DNA from: CAYSPG01 sp964432885
GTDB lineage: Bacteria; Bacteroidota; Bacteroidia; AKYH767-A; OLB10
Length of the DNA stretch: 64,000 bases
Reading direction: 5' to 3'
Assembly (NCBI GenBank): GCA_964432885.1
Contig: CAYSPG010000003.1
Span: 62,001 to 126,000 of the forward strand
This document shows, in pieces, positions 17,223 through 25,851 of this stretch. The position numbers were made by a program, and so were the translations under genes. The notes under the pieces were generated by a model. It saw only the letters and a list, made by a program, of their open reading frames with translations, was not told the DNA's origin and searched no databases. Numbering within the stretch: the stretch's first letter is position 1; each line of letters begins with the position of its first letter.

Positions 17223-18410
17223 ATGATTAATCACCGGTTTATTTTTCAAAATAATGTTGCACAAACAAGCCCTGCGCCACCGGCACTTCATATTACTTCG
17301 GCAAGCGGTAGTTTTTTATTTGATGCTGATGGAAAAAAATATATTGATTTAATAGCGGGTATTTCGGTGTGTAATTTGGGTCACAATCATCCTGAAGTAA
17401 TAGATGCAATAAAAAAACAAACCGAAACGTATATGCATGTAATGGTTTATGGTGAATTGATTCAATCGCCACAAACCAAACTTGCCCATGCGCTTTCAAC
17501 ATTGCTTCCGCAAAATTTAAACTGCACCTATTTTACAAACTCGGGCAGCGAGGCTATTGAAGGCGCAATGAAACTTGCCAAACGACACACAGGCCGCACA
17601 CAAATTATAGCGTTTAAAAATTCGTATCATGGCAGCACGCACGGAGCCATGAGTTTGATGAGTGATGAAAACTATAAGGATGCATTTAGGCCGTTATTGC
17701 CCGATGTACGTTTTTTAAATTTTAATTCAGTTGGTGAGTTAAAATATATTACTACAAACACTGCTTGTGTTATTACCGAAATAGTAAAAGCTGAAGAAGG
17801 CTGTGTTGTTCCGGAAAATAATTTTTTACAATTGTTGAGCCAGCGCTGTAAAGAAACCGACACATTGCTAATTGCCGATGAATGTCAAACGGGCATGGGT
17901 CGCACAGGGAAAATGTTTGCTTTTGAACATTACAATATAATACCCGATGTATTGGTTTTGGGAAAGGCCTTTGGTGGAGGTATGCCGCTTGGCGCTTTTA
18001 TATCATCAAAAGAAATAATGCAGTCGCTTACGTATAACCCTGTATTGGGACACATGACAACCTTTGGCGGGCATCCTGTTTGTTGTGCTGCGGGGCTGGC
18101 ATCGGCTAAAATTATTTTGGAACAAAAAATTTATTCATCAGTTGCTGAAAAAGAAATGCTGTTTAAAAAACTTTTGACGCATCCCAAAATAAAGTCGGTA
18201 GCCGGAAAAGGATTATTGCTTGCCGTTGAATTTGAAAACGAAGAGATGACCCGAAGTGTTATTGATGAATGTTGTAAAAACGGATTGTTTACCGACTGGT
18301 TTTTATATGCCCCTCATAAAATGCGTATTGCACCACCATTAAATATTTCAAATCAGTTAATTGAAGAAGCTTGTTCAATTATACGTAACAGTATTTCAAA
18401 AGTTGGATGA
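17223..18410 (+). CDS. Class III PLP-dependent aminotransferase (acetylornithine/ornithine type)
   Basis: This 395-residue protein of the class III aminotransferase fold has TNSGSEAIEGAMKLAKRHTG for phosphate binding, NSYHGSTHG, the Asp-containing IADECQTGMGRTGKMF, and the PLP lysine K248 in LGKAFGGGMPLGAF. The length and order match aspartate aminotransferase family proteins such as ArgD and Lat. No arginine or lysine genes lie beside it, so the substrate stays open. It starts 51 nt after the redoxin gene and may share its transcript. It is distinct in sequence from the aminotransferase domain of the megasynthase. Confidence 0.87.
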   Translation: MINHRFIFQNNVAQTSPAPPALHITSASGSFLFDADGKKYIDLIAGISVCNLGHNHPEVIDAIKKQTETYMHVMVYGELIQSPQTKLAHALSTLLPQNLNCTYFTNSGSEAIEGAMKLAKRHTGRTQIIAFKNSYHGSTHGAMSLMSDENYKDAFRPLLPDVRFLNFNSVGELKYITTNTACVITEIVKAEEGCVVPENNFLQLLSQRCKETDTLLIADECQTGMGRTGKMFAFEHYNIIPDVLVLGKAFGGGMPLGAFISSKEIMQSLTYNPVLGHMTTFGGHPVCCAAGLASAKIILEQKIYSSVAEKEMLFKKLLTHPKIKSVAGKGLLLAVEFENEEMTRSVIDECCKNGLFTDWFLYAPHKMRIAPPLNISNQLIEEACSIIRNSISKVG

Positions 18411-18458
18411 AATTTTTGCTGTGCCATTATAAAGCAGCCCACATTATTTTACAGGTAA

Positions 18459-19130
18459 CTACTGTTTGGTAATTACCGACACATTTATTTTGTGTTCAAA
18501 ATCATCCGTTACCAAAAGCCTGGTGGTGGTTGATATTTTAAATCCGTTTATCAAAAGCATGTTGTAAAAAGGTTCGGTTATTTGCCTGTTGGGTTCACTA
18601 AAAATTATTTTGCCACCCGGTTTAATTATTGCACTAAACATTTTTACCAGCACACCAAACATTCGTTTTTCATAGGCTACATCAGCAGCAAGCAACACAT
18701 CGCACTTGGTTGCAAAAGGTTTTCGCCAGTCCATTAGTTGTGTTTGGGCAGGTATTGTAAAATTCAGTAACCAGTTTTTTGCGGCCACTTCAAGTGCTTC
18801 GGGCAAATAATCGGTAAGCAAAACATTGGCGCCAAGTTTACCGCAAACAATGCCGGGCAATGCTAGCCCGCAGCCGGTTTCATGTACAAAAGTTTTGTTT
18901 GAGACAATTTTGTTTTCAACAATAAACTCGCTCATCGCTATGGCCGATGGCCATAACTCGGCCCAGTAAGGTATGCGCTCATCTTTAATTTCAATGCTGC
19001 CTGAATCTTTTTTTAAAAGCGCAGAATAAAGCTCATCAATGTTGGTAATGCGGTTTAACTTTATTTCTAATCCCGAAACATCTAAGGTGTCGGTGCGTGT
19101 TTTGTATTCTGGTTCACTCATATTCAACAT
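18459..19130 (-). CDS. SAM-dependent methyltransferase, Methyltransf_16-like
   Basis: This protein of about 223 residues has motif I HETGCGLALPGIVCGKLG and motif post-I VLLTDYLPEALEVAAKN, then DVLLAADVAYE and IIKPGGKIIFSEP. These resemble the METTL21/nicotinamide-methylase-like group, which methylates protein lysines and other substrates. The target is unknown. The frame extends to a TTG at 19163, but ATG 19130 (or 19121) is a more normal start. It is divergent from the small gene at 19198. Confidence 0.78.
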   Translation of the reverse strand: MLNMSEPEYKTRTDTLDVSGLEIKLNRITNIDELYSALLKKDSGSIEIKDERIPYWAELWPSAIAMSEFIVENKIVSNKTFVHETGCGLALPGIVCGKLGANVLLTDYLPEALEVAAKNWLLNFTIPAQTQLMDWRKPFATKCDVLLAADVAYEKRMFGVLVKMFSAIIKPGGKIIFSEPNRQITEPFYNMLLINGFKISTTTRLLVTDDFEHKINVSVITKQ

Positions 19131-19182
19131 TGCAAGGTTAACAAAACTATTTGTGGATAACAATGAATAGTTTTATTTGCGT

Positions 19183-19190
19183 TACGTTTG
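19183..19190 (+). promoter_or_regulatory. TAnnTTTG box just upstream of the 67-residue gene
   Basis: TACGTTTG matches the Bacteroidota -7 consensus exactly. It ends 8 nt before ATG 19198, so transcription from it would give an almost leaderless mRNA. No clear -33 TTG at standard spacing was seen. Confidence 0.35.
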
Positions 19191-19197
19191 TAAACCA

Positions 19198-19401
19198 ATG
19201 TATATACTTAAAATAAAAGGCACGGCAAAAATTCCTGATTATGTACAATTGCGTGATGATGCCTTTACGCTAATTGCTTATTTCCGTGCCGACAGGCCTG
19301 AAAAAGCCATTGTAAAAGCGGGATTGGCTGATAAAGAGCAGAAACTTTTAAAAATTATTACTGAAATTCCTTTTGGTAAAGTTCAAAAGGTGGAACTATA
19401 A
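19198..19401 (+). CDS. Small conserved protein upstream of ftsE
   Basis: This 67-residue protein begins MYILKIKGTAKIPDYVQLRD, continues with AYFRADRPEKAIVKAGL and ends IPFGKVQKVEL. I recognise it as a small protein seen upstream of ftsE in Bacteroidota, sometimes misnamed fructose-6-phosphate aldolase, for which it is far too short. No function is known. It has a beta-rich start, one helix and no signal. ATG 19198 was preferred over the earlier codon at 19177, which would sit before the promoter-like box. Confidence 0.7.
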   Translation: MYILKIKGTAKIPDYVQLRDDAFTLIAYFRADRPEKAIVKAGLADKEQKLLKIITEIPFGKVQKVEL

Positions 19402-19431
19402 AATTGCAGATTGTTAAAAAAAAATAATAGC

Positions 19432-20097
19432 ATGGAACAAGTAATAGCGTTAGATAACGTAAATATTTACCAGAAAAAAAACTTAATACTAAGCAATGTT
19501 AATTTGCATGTGGGTAAAAATGAGTTTGTTTATCTGATTGGAAAAACCGGAAGCGGCAAAAGTTCATTGTTAAGAGTGCTTTATGGCGATATAAAAATTA
19601 TACAAGGCAATGGAAACGTGGCGGGTTTTGATTTGGTAAAAATGAAAAACAAAGAAGTACCTTATTTAAGACGCAAACTCGGAATTGTTTTTCAGGATTT
19701 TCAGTTGCTTGGCGACCGCACAGCTAAAGATAATCTGCTTTTTGTACTTAAGGCTACCGGTTGGGATGATGCCGCTAAAATAAACGAGCGTATCAATGAC
19801 GTATTAAATAAAGTGGGATTAAGCACCAAAGGATTTAAAATGCCACATGAACTATCAGGAGGTGAGCAACAGCGTTTGGCCATAGCCCGTGCATTGTTAA
19901 ACCAACCCGATTTAATATTGGCCGATGAGCCTTCAGGAAACCTTGACCCCGAAACATCAACAGAAATTATGAACTTGTTTTTTGACTTAAGTAAGTCAGG
20001 ATGTTCGGTAATTATGGCCACACATAACTATTCGCTCATCGAAAAATTTCCATCGCGAATTGTAAAACTTGAGCATGGCAGGGTGATGGAAAATTGA
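19432..20097 (+). CDS. ftsE: FtsE-like ABC ATPase (cell division)
   Basis: This ATP-binding protein of about 221 residues has Walker A GKTGSGKSS, Q-loop VFQDFQLL, signature LSGGEQQR, Walker B LILADEP and the switch histidine in MATHNYS. Short length, the GNLDPETS motif and the neighbouring small conserved gene fit FtsE rather than a substrate importer ATPase. FtsE works with FtsX at the division septum to control peptidoglycan hydrolases. No ftsX is adjacent, which is common in Bacteroidota. The start at ATG 19432 is preferred over an in-frame TTG-type start at 19411. Confidence 0.85.
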   Translation: MEQVIALDNVNIYQKKNLILSNVNLHVGKNEFVYLIGKTGSGKSSLLRVLYGDIKIIQGNGNVAGFDLVKMKNKEVPYLRRKLGIVFQDFQLLGDRTAKDNLLFVLKATGWDDAAKINERINDVLNKVGLSTKGFKMPHELSGGEQQRLAIARALLNQPDLILADEPSGNLDPETSTEIMNLFFDLSKSGCSVIMATHNYSLIEKFPSRIVKLEHGRVMEN

Positions 20098-20126
20098 AAA
20101 ATGAAACAACTTGAGGGTTACAAATA

Positions 20127-21479
20127 TTACAACCTAAAAAGTATAGTTGCAATTATTCTGTTTTCACTTTTTACCAAATCAGGTTTCCAGTTAGGGTCAA
20201 GCACTGAAGTTGCGTAACCGGTTTGCGAGGTTACGCCTCCTTTTCCTGCAAAATAGGGAACACTTGATTGGCGGTGTACAAATTCAATTCGCAGTGTAAG
20301 GCTTTGGTTGGGCATCCAATCAATGTTTGTTGAAACATCCCATCCTTTAAACTTATCACCAGGGTTGGCACTAAAAGGAAATGCACCTTCGGTTTGCGCT
20401 GGGTTGTTTGGGTCGGGTAACGGACTTGCCTCACCGGTTGGATACAAAACCAAATAGCGACCGGGATTGGTCATAAGCCCACCACCTGCTGTCCATGCAA
20501 ATTTATTTTTTGCAAACCACACGCGGTTATAAAACATAATGCTGGCAAAGTACTGTGCAGGTCCCTGCAGACTGTCGCCATCTTTAAATCCATTTACACC
20601 TTTCCCTTTTTCAAATCCAATATCAGCGGTAAGCGAAAATGCAGCACGGCAAACACCGGTTTTTTGCGGCTTGTTAAAATATCTCAGCAACGCACTATTG
20701 TCTGAGTGAAATCTTTTTCTGCCGGGTAATCCTCCGGCATCGGTTCCGTAATAATTGTTAGTAAGAATTTTAAAATTGCTGTTAGGCATCCATGTAATAT
20801 TTCCTCCTACACCAGGCATAGCATTAAACTTGCCATAACTCTGCCAGCCGTTTATTATCCAGGGTTCAATTTTTAAATGTTTTGACGGATGAATCTGGAT
20901 GCGCATTCCATTAAAAAACCACGGTGTATTATCAGATGTAAACGATGCCTGGTATTCCCAATTTTCGGGTTGATAGTATGAATTTAATCCAATGTATGAC
21001 ATAAACATACCTGCATCAATATTTATTCCATACCATTTGTTGATGTGATATCCGGCATACGCTTCACTAAGGTATCTATACACATTTGCTAACTGGTACT
21101 GCCCGCGATAAGGGCTTACATCGTTGCGGGGAACCACAATGGAGCGTGTTCCAAACTGTGTCATAAATCGTGCGCGTGCATTTTGATAATAAAAATCGCC
21201 CCCAAAATGCAGTGCCGAGAGTTGTACCTCATTATTGCGTGCAAGGGCTGTTGAGCCAACCACAGTATTGTCATTTGGCCGGTTAAATGAGTAGGTGTAA
21301 TTTACATCTATCAAAACCGATGGAGTAAAATATTTGATATTCTTAAACACCGATGAATCGCGCCTGTCGCTTCCATTGTGCCAGGTTTGTTCAATTCCTT
21401 CAAACGGCTCTCCTTTTTGTTGGGCAGTTAGTGTGTTGCACAATAATGTGGACAAAATGCAAACGAGTAATTTTTTCAT
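20127..21479 (-). CDS. Outer-membrane beta-barrel porin (BBP2/OmpL-like)
   Basis: This 450-residue protein has a signal peptide ending in LLCNTLTAQ and alternating beta-strand patterns throughout. It has the family-like segments FTPSVLIDVNYTYSFNRP near the start, IGLNSYYQPENW, and a terminal strand ending in phenylalanine-arginine-leucine (IIATILFRL). This fits the putative beta-barrel porin-2 (OmpL-like) family. It sits last in a run of minus-strand genes with Kup and a Kdp-type two-component system, so an outer-membrane route for potassium or other small cations is inferred. Confidence 0.8.
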   Translation of the reverse strand: MKKLLVCILSTLLCNTLTAQQKGEPFEGIEQTWHNGSDRRDSSVFKNIKYFTPSVLIDVNYTYSFNRPNDNTVVGSTALARNNEVQLSALHFGGDFYYQNARARFMTQFGTRSIVVPRNDVSPYRGQYQLANVYRYLSEAYAGYHINKWYGINIDAGMFMSYIGLNSYYQPENWEYQASFTSDNTPWFFNGMRIQIHPSKHLKIEPWIINGWQSYGKFNAMPGVGGNITWMPNSNFKILTNNYYGTDAGGLPGRKRFHSDNSALLRYFNKPQKTGVCRAAFSLTADIGFEKGKGVNGFKDGDSLQGPAQYFASIMFYNRVWFAKNKFAWTAGGGLMTNPGRYLVLYPTGEASPLPDPNNPAQTEGAFPFSANPGDKFKGWDVSTNIDWMPNQSLTLRIEFVHRQSSVPYFAGKGGVTSQTGYATSVLDPNWKPDLVKSENRIIATILFRL

Positions 21480-21512
21480 TTATTATTTTTTAAATGTGTT
21501 TGTAAATTCGGG

Positions 21513-21806
21513 CTAATGTTTTTTTAATACCGTATTGTCGCTGTAAAAAGTAATCTCAACTATATCCTCACTATGTATAAATTCTCCGGTAGGAAAACCA
21601 AACATATCGGTACCTGAAATACTTTTTTCGGTTTCGCTAACCAAATGCCAGTAAGCAATGGTTGGTTTCTCGCTTTCAAAATCATCTTTGCAATAGCCCG
21701 CAATGCGACCTTTTACAATTCTTCCTGTTTTTAAAGTAAGCAATACCAGGCAATTTGATGCGTTTAAATACCTGTTAAGTAAATGCTCTGACAAGTCATT
21801 TTTCAT
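21513..21806 (-). CDS. Small conserved protein of the kup locus, possible Sm-like fold
   Basis: This 97-residue protein was not assigned to a named family. After an N-terminal helix (LSEHLLNRYLNASN) it reads LVLLTLKTGRIVKGRIAGYC and later HSEDIVEITFYSDN, an order of strands like an Sm/LSm or SH3-like barrel. There is no signal peptide. Its start is 2 nt from the kup stop and its stop is 34 nt from the porin start, so it is likely co-expressed with potassium uptake. A cytosolic regulatory role is a guess. Confidence 0.65.
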   Translation of the reverse strand: MKNDLSEHLLNRYLNASNCLVLLTLKTGRIVKGRIAGYCKDDFESEKPTIAYWHLVSETEKSISGTDMFGFPTGEFIHSEDIVEITFYSDNTVLKKH

Positions 21807-21807
21807 T

Positions 21808-23775
21808 TCACGTAGCAGGTTGATTTTGTTTATGCCTCTTTAGTTCGATAAGTGTTACAGGTTGATACACCAGCGGAACCTGCTCCAACTCTACATCGCT
21901 TTTATCCAATCCAAACGCTCTTTCATCGCTTTGTCCAAGTCCTTTTAAAAAGAAGTACGTGTTAAGCAGTAAACCTTCTTTTAATGTAAACTCATTTTCT
22001 ACCGAAAGGTATTTTTCAATTACAACAAATTTAAAATCGGGTTCGGGGTTGTATTTTGTGGAGCCATCGGCACGTATGTGCAAATTCAATTCTTTGTTTT
22101 CAACCAGTTCCTGAACTATTCTTTTAAAGTAGAGTTCAGTGCGCGGCTGAATACGGAACCCTACGTTAATGGTAACCTTAATAACTTTATCATCCACCAG
22201 TTCAGAAACATCATAAGATAAAGAGTACGGTTCTTCAGTACGGTGTATGTGCAAAAACCAATACACATCGGCCCGTTTAGGTTTTTTAGAAAAAATTGAT
22301 TTTATAATTTTTTCTTCTATCTGGTGGCGTGAGTTTGCTTTGGTAAGATAAATAAGGTGAGTAGAAAATTTTGGAATGGAATCGTCTTCGCTTAACTCTT
22401 TAATTCTATGCACGTATCTGCCAAAGTCAACAAACCGTGTTAGCCTGTTATTGATTTTACGAGCATAAAACCAAACATACATAGTCATGAAAATGATAAC
22501 TGCAAAAAGCAGAAATGTCCAGCTCTCTTTTATCTTAACAACATTGGCAATAAAAAAAGATGTTTCGATGGTGCCAAATAAAACCACAATAAAAATGATG
22601 AGCGGAAGTTTCCACTTTAGCCTGTAAGTAAGAAAGAATGAGAGTAGTATGGTTGTCATCATCATGGTAATGGTTATAAAAAAACCATAAGCCGCTTCCA
22701 TGTGCGATGATGTTTGAAAGTAAAGGATGGTTAAAACACAACCTACCCATAAAATAATATTTACCGATGGAATATAAATCTGCCCTTTAAGGTCGCTGGG
22801 CTGACGCACGGTTACCCTGGGCCAAAAGTTTAAGTTCATGGCCTCGTTTATCAGTGTGTAACTTCCACTAATAAGTGCCTGCGATGCAATAATTGCGGCA
22901 GATGTTGCAATGATGATTCCCGGTATTAAAAACCAGTGTGGCATCATCTCAAAAAAAGGATTGCGCCCGCTAAGCCCAACATTACCCTGGTGCAAAAGCC
23001 ATGCAGCCTGGCCAATGTAGTTTGTCATTAAACAGGTTTTTACAAATGCCCATGATATGCGAATATTTTTTAACCCGCAGTGGCCAAGGTCGCTATACAA
23101 TGCTTCTGCTCCGGTAGTACACAAGAAAACAGCACCCAGCAACCAAAATCCATGTGGATAATTTGACAGAAGTTGCCAGGCATAATAGGGATTTAATCCT
23201 TTAATAACAGACGGGTAATGTATAAACTGCGATAATCCTACGGTAAACAACATCACAAACCATATCACCATTACAGGGCCAAAAACACTTCCAACTTTAT
23301 TGGTTCCAAATCGCTGGAAGAAAAAAATTAATGAAAGAATTACAATTACAATAGGAACAGTTGGTAAGTTTTCTAATCCTTTTACCAACGTTAATCCTTC
23401 GATGGCCGAGGCAACGGAAATAGGAGGGGTGATAATTCCATCGGCCAATAACGTGGTTGCGCCAAGTATGGTTGGTATTGTTAGCCACTTTCCATACCTA
23501 CGCACCAATGCATACAGCGAAAAAATTCCACCCTCGCCCTGGTTGTCTGCTTTTAAAGTAAGCCAGATGTATTTAATGGTAGTTTGAAAAACAAGTGTCC
23601 AGAAAATGCACGATACTCCCCCGAAAACAAGTGTTTCGTCAATGGGTCTATCGCCAACAACAGCTTTTAAAACATACAGCGGGCTGGTGCCTATATCGCC
23701 ATAAATAATTCCAAGTGCAACTAAAAGTGATGCGGCTGTAACTTTTTTGTTGATTCCATTTTGTTTATGCTCCAT
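21808..23775 (-). CDS. kup: Kup-family potassium uptake protein
   Basis: This protein of about 655 residues has the K+ transporter signature near its N terminus, LGIIYGDIGTSPLYVLKAV, followed by NQGEGGIFSLYALVRRYG. About twelve hydrophobic helices occupy the first 430 residues, and a hydrophilic cytosolic C-terminal region holds the rest. Kup imports K+ with protons. The frame extends to a GTG at 23793, but ATG 23775 (MEHKQNGINKK) is the likely start. It lies between the kdpE-like gene (94-111 nt upstream) and the small 97-residue gene. Confidence 0.93.
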   Translation of the reverse strand: MEHKQNGINKKVTAASLLVALGIIYGDIGTSPLYVLKAVVGDRPIDETLVFGGVSCIFWTLVFQTTIKYIWLTLKADNQGEGGIFSLYALVRRYGKWLTIPTILGATTLLADGIITPPISVASAIEGLTLVKGLENLPTVPIVIVILSLIFFFQRFGTNKVGSVFGPVMVIWFVMLFTVGLSQFIHYPSVIKGLNPYYAWQLLSNYPHGFWLLGAVFLCTTGAEALYSDLGHCGLKNIRISWAFVKTCLMTNYIGQAAWLLHQGNVGLSGRNPFFEMMPHWFLIPGIIIATSAAIIASQALISGSYTLINEAMNLNFWPRVTVRQPSDLKGQIYIPSVNIILWVGCVLTILYFQTSSHMEAAYGFFITITMMMTTILLSFFLTYRLKWKLPLIIFIVVLFGTIETSFFIANVVKIKESWTFLLFAVIIFMTMYVWFYARKINNRLTRFVDFGRYVHRIKELSEDDSIPKFSTHLIYLTKANSRHQIEEKIIKSIFSKKPKRADVYWFLHIHRTEEPYSLSYDVSELVDDKVIKVTINVGFRIQPRTELYFKRIVQELVENKELNLHIRADGSTKYNPEPDFKFVVIEKYLSVENEFTLKEGLLLNTYFFLKGLGQSDERAFGLDKSDVELEQVPLVYQPVTLIELKRHKQNQPAT

Positions 23776-23886
23776 AAATTGCTGTATTAACACAGCAAAA
23801 GTGAGCCGAATTGCATTGGTAAAACGTAAAACTCAAATGGGTTTGTATAAAGATTTTATAAAGAATGCCGCTGCACAATGGTAAAA

Positions 23887-24564
23887 TCAGCTAAACCGGT
23901 ATCCAACTCCGCTCTCGGTAACTATATGTGTAGGATTGTTAGGATTATTTTCTATTTTTTTTCGCAAAGCACTTACAAAAACTCTTAGATATTGCGTTTC
24001 GGTTTGGTAGCCAACACCCCATATCTCTTTAAGTATAAATTGGTGCGTAAGCACCCTGCCTTCGTTTTTTGCAAAAAGTGAAATAAGGCTGTATTCAGTT
24101 GAGGTTAGTTTTAAAAGTTCACCATTTCGTTTTACGGTACGCGAAACAAAATCAATTTGTAAGTCGCCAAAGGTAAGCACACTCTCGTTGTCGCTAGTGC
24201 TGTTTCTGCGTATACATGAACGTATGCGGGCTAAAAGTTCGCCTGTACGAAAAGGTTTTGAAAGATAGTCGGTAGCACCATTGTCCAGTGCAGTAATAAT
24301 ATCCTGTTCGCTGTTTTGTACCGAAAGAATGATGATGGATTTATTATACCATGTGCGTAATTCTTTTAAAATTTCATGCCCGCTTTTATCCGGTAATCCA
24401 ATGTCAAGCAATATTAATTCGGGCGGATGATTGGCAGCCATTATAATTCCATCTTTACCGTTTTCAGCCTGTAATACCTTATAGTCGTTACTTTCTAAAG
24501 CAATTTCAAGCAGCTTGCGTATTTGCGGCTCATCATCAATAATAAGTATTTCGGCTTTATTCAT
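23887..24564 (-). CDS. KdpE-like OmpR-family response regulator
   Basis: This 225-residue response regulator has a receiver domain with ILIIDDEP (acidic pocket), phospho-acceptor Asp54 in LILLDIGLPD, and Lys in the YLSKPF motif. It is followed by an OmpR/PhoB winged helix (LTSTEYSLISLFAKNEGRVL, ending ESGVGYRF). The sequence resembles KdpE. Its start overlaps the kinase gene by 8 nt. Being next to kup rather than kdpFABC, it likely controls this potassium locus, although the kup promoter was not identified. Confidence 0.9.
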   Translation of the reverse strand: MNKAEILIIDDEPQIRKLLEIALESNDYKVLQAENGKDGIIMAANHPPELILLDIGLPDKSGHEILKELRTWYNKSIIILSVQNSEQDIITALDNGATDYLSKPFRTGELLARIRSCIRRNSTSDNESVLTFGDLQIDFVSRTVKRNGELLKLTSTEYSLISLFAKNEGRVLTHQFILKEIWGVGYQTETQYLRVFVSALRKKIENNPNNPTHIVTESGVGYRFS

Positions 24565-25639
24565 TCTTTAAATTATTAATAAAAGAAGTTTCAGCAGGAA
24601 TTGTTATGGTAAATATTGCTCCACCATGATTGTTATTTTCCAAAACAATGTTGCCATTGTGTGCTTCAACAAATCCTTTTGCAATAGAAAGGCCTAAGCC
24701 ACTTCCGCCAGTTTTGGTATGCGGCAAGCGATAAAATTTATCAAAAGCAAATTCAATTTCACTTTCAGGAAAACCGTTGCCGTTGTCAGAAATAGTAACC
24801 ACGCAATTGTCGTTAATAAAAACTGCATCAATGGTTACAATCGAATTATCAGGAGTGTATTGAACAGCATTATAAACGATATTATAAAAAACCTGCTCTA
24901 TCAAACCACTGTCTATTTTAAACAACGGAAGCTTGTCATTGGCATTAAAATTAATTTTATGATTCGTTGTGCTTTCAGAAATTTTTTGAATAACAAAATA
25001 AATTACTTCATTTAAATCAGCCCAATCCAAGTTTAATTTTAACGTACCACTTTCAAGACGGCTCATGTTTAGTAAATTTTCAACCTGCCGGTTTAATCGT
25101 GTACTTGCCGAATCAATTTCTGAAAGCAATTCATTTTGGTTTACGGAACTAAGTTTTCCGTTATTTTCTTTTAGTGTATCCACTGCGCCAATTATTGTGG
25201 CAACAGGAGTACGCAATTCATGCGAAAGAGAATTGAGTAATGTATTATAAAGTTTAATGGTGTTTTCTTTTTCTTCTTTATCGCGTGCTTTTTTTTCGGC
25301 ATCACGAATTTTAAAAGTAAGCATGGTATTTACCAACGCGATTATAAAATACATCAGGAATAAGAGAATATCTTCAGCATTACTTATATGAAATGTAAAT
25401 ACAGGAGGAATAAAAAAGAAATTCCAAATAACAGCACTTAGCGAAGCTGCTATTAATACAGGAATCACATCAAACAAAATTGCCAATAACGAAACTGTTA
25501 CCAGTAATATCAATGCAACTACACGGTACCCAATAAGTCCGGAAAAAAAGTAACATACAAGTGAAACAAGCAAAACCAATGCGACACAAAAAATATGTTG
25601 CATAGCTTTGCTGTAACTGCGTGTTTCAAAAATATTCAA
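24557..25639 (-). CDS. KdpD-like sensor histidine kinase lacking the N-terminal KdpD/USP region
   Basis: This 360-residue kinase starts with four transmembrane helices of the DUF4118 type seen in KdpD (FDVIPVLIAASLSAVIWNFF). A short coiled linker leads to a HisKA domain with SLSHELRTP (His140) and a HATPase_c domain with N box, GSGLGLSIAKGF. Classical KdpD carries about 370 more residues at the N terminus (KdpD sensor plus USP domain), which are absent. It starts at TTG 25639, 23 nt downstream of a TAnnTTTG box. The next in-frame ATG (25603) would cut into the first helix. Confidence 0.88.
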   Translation of the reverse strand: MNIFETRSYSKAMQHIFCVALVLLVSLVCYFFSGLIGYRVVALILLVTVSLLAILFDVIPVLIAASLSAVIWNFFFIPPVFTFHISNAEDILLFLMYFIIALVNTMLTFKIRDAEKKARDKEEKENTIKLYNTLLNSLSHELRTPVATIIGAVDTLKENNGKLSSVNQNELLSEIDSASTRLNRQVENLLNMSRLESGTLKLNLDWADLNEVIYFVIQKISESTTNHKINFNANDKLPLFKIDSGLIEQVFYNIVYNAVQYTPDNSIVTIDAVFINDNCVVTISDNGNGFPESEIEFAFDKFYRLPHTKTGGSGLGLSIAKGFVEAHNGNIVLENNNHGGAIFTITIPAETSFINNLKNE

Positions 25640-25661
25640 AATGATTTTTATTTTATCTATA

Positions 25662-25669
25662 CAAAAGTA
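25662..25669 (-). promoter_or_regulatory. TAnnTTTG box upstream of the Kdp-type kinase gene
   Basis: On the minus strand this reads TACTTTTG, an exact -7 consensus match. It sits 23 nt before the TTG start at 25639 and probably begins the kinase/regulator transcript. The rest of the 25640-25851 gap shows no gene. Confidence 0.45.
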
Positions 25670-25851
25670 GATTTAATGGTATAAAGATTTTGTAAAAATA
25701 AACCAGCAGATTTTATGCCTTTAGATAATATTTTTTTTAAATAATTAATGGCATAAAACCGATAATATAGTTAGTTTTTGAGGTTGAAAAAAATTACCTA
25801 AAGAAACTGCAAGGAGAATAGGATGTAAATTACTTTGTTAATTACCAAATT

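Noticed and set aside
17223..18410. Stand-alone class III aminotransferase as part of the megasynthase pathway
   Set aside because: It lies 6 kb away beyond unrelated genes, is grouped with redoxin genes, and resembles ordinary ornithine-type enzymes, so no functional link is supported.
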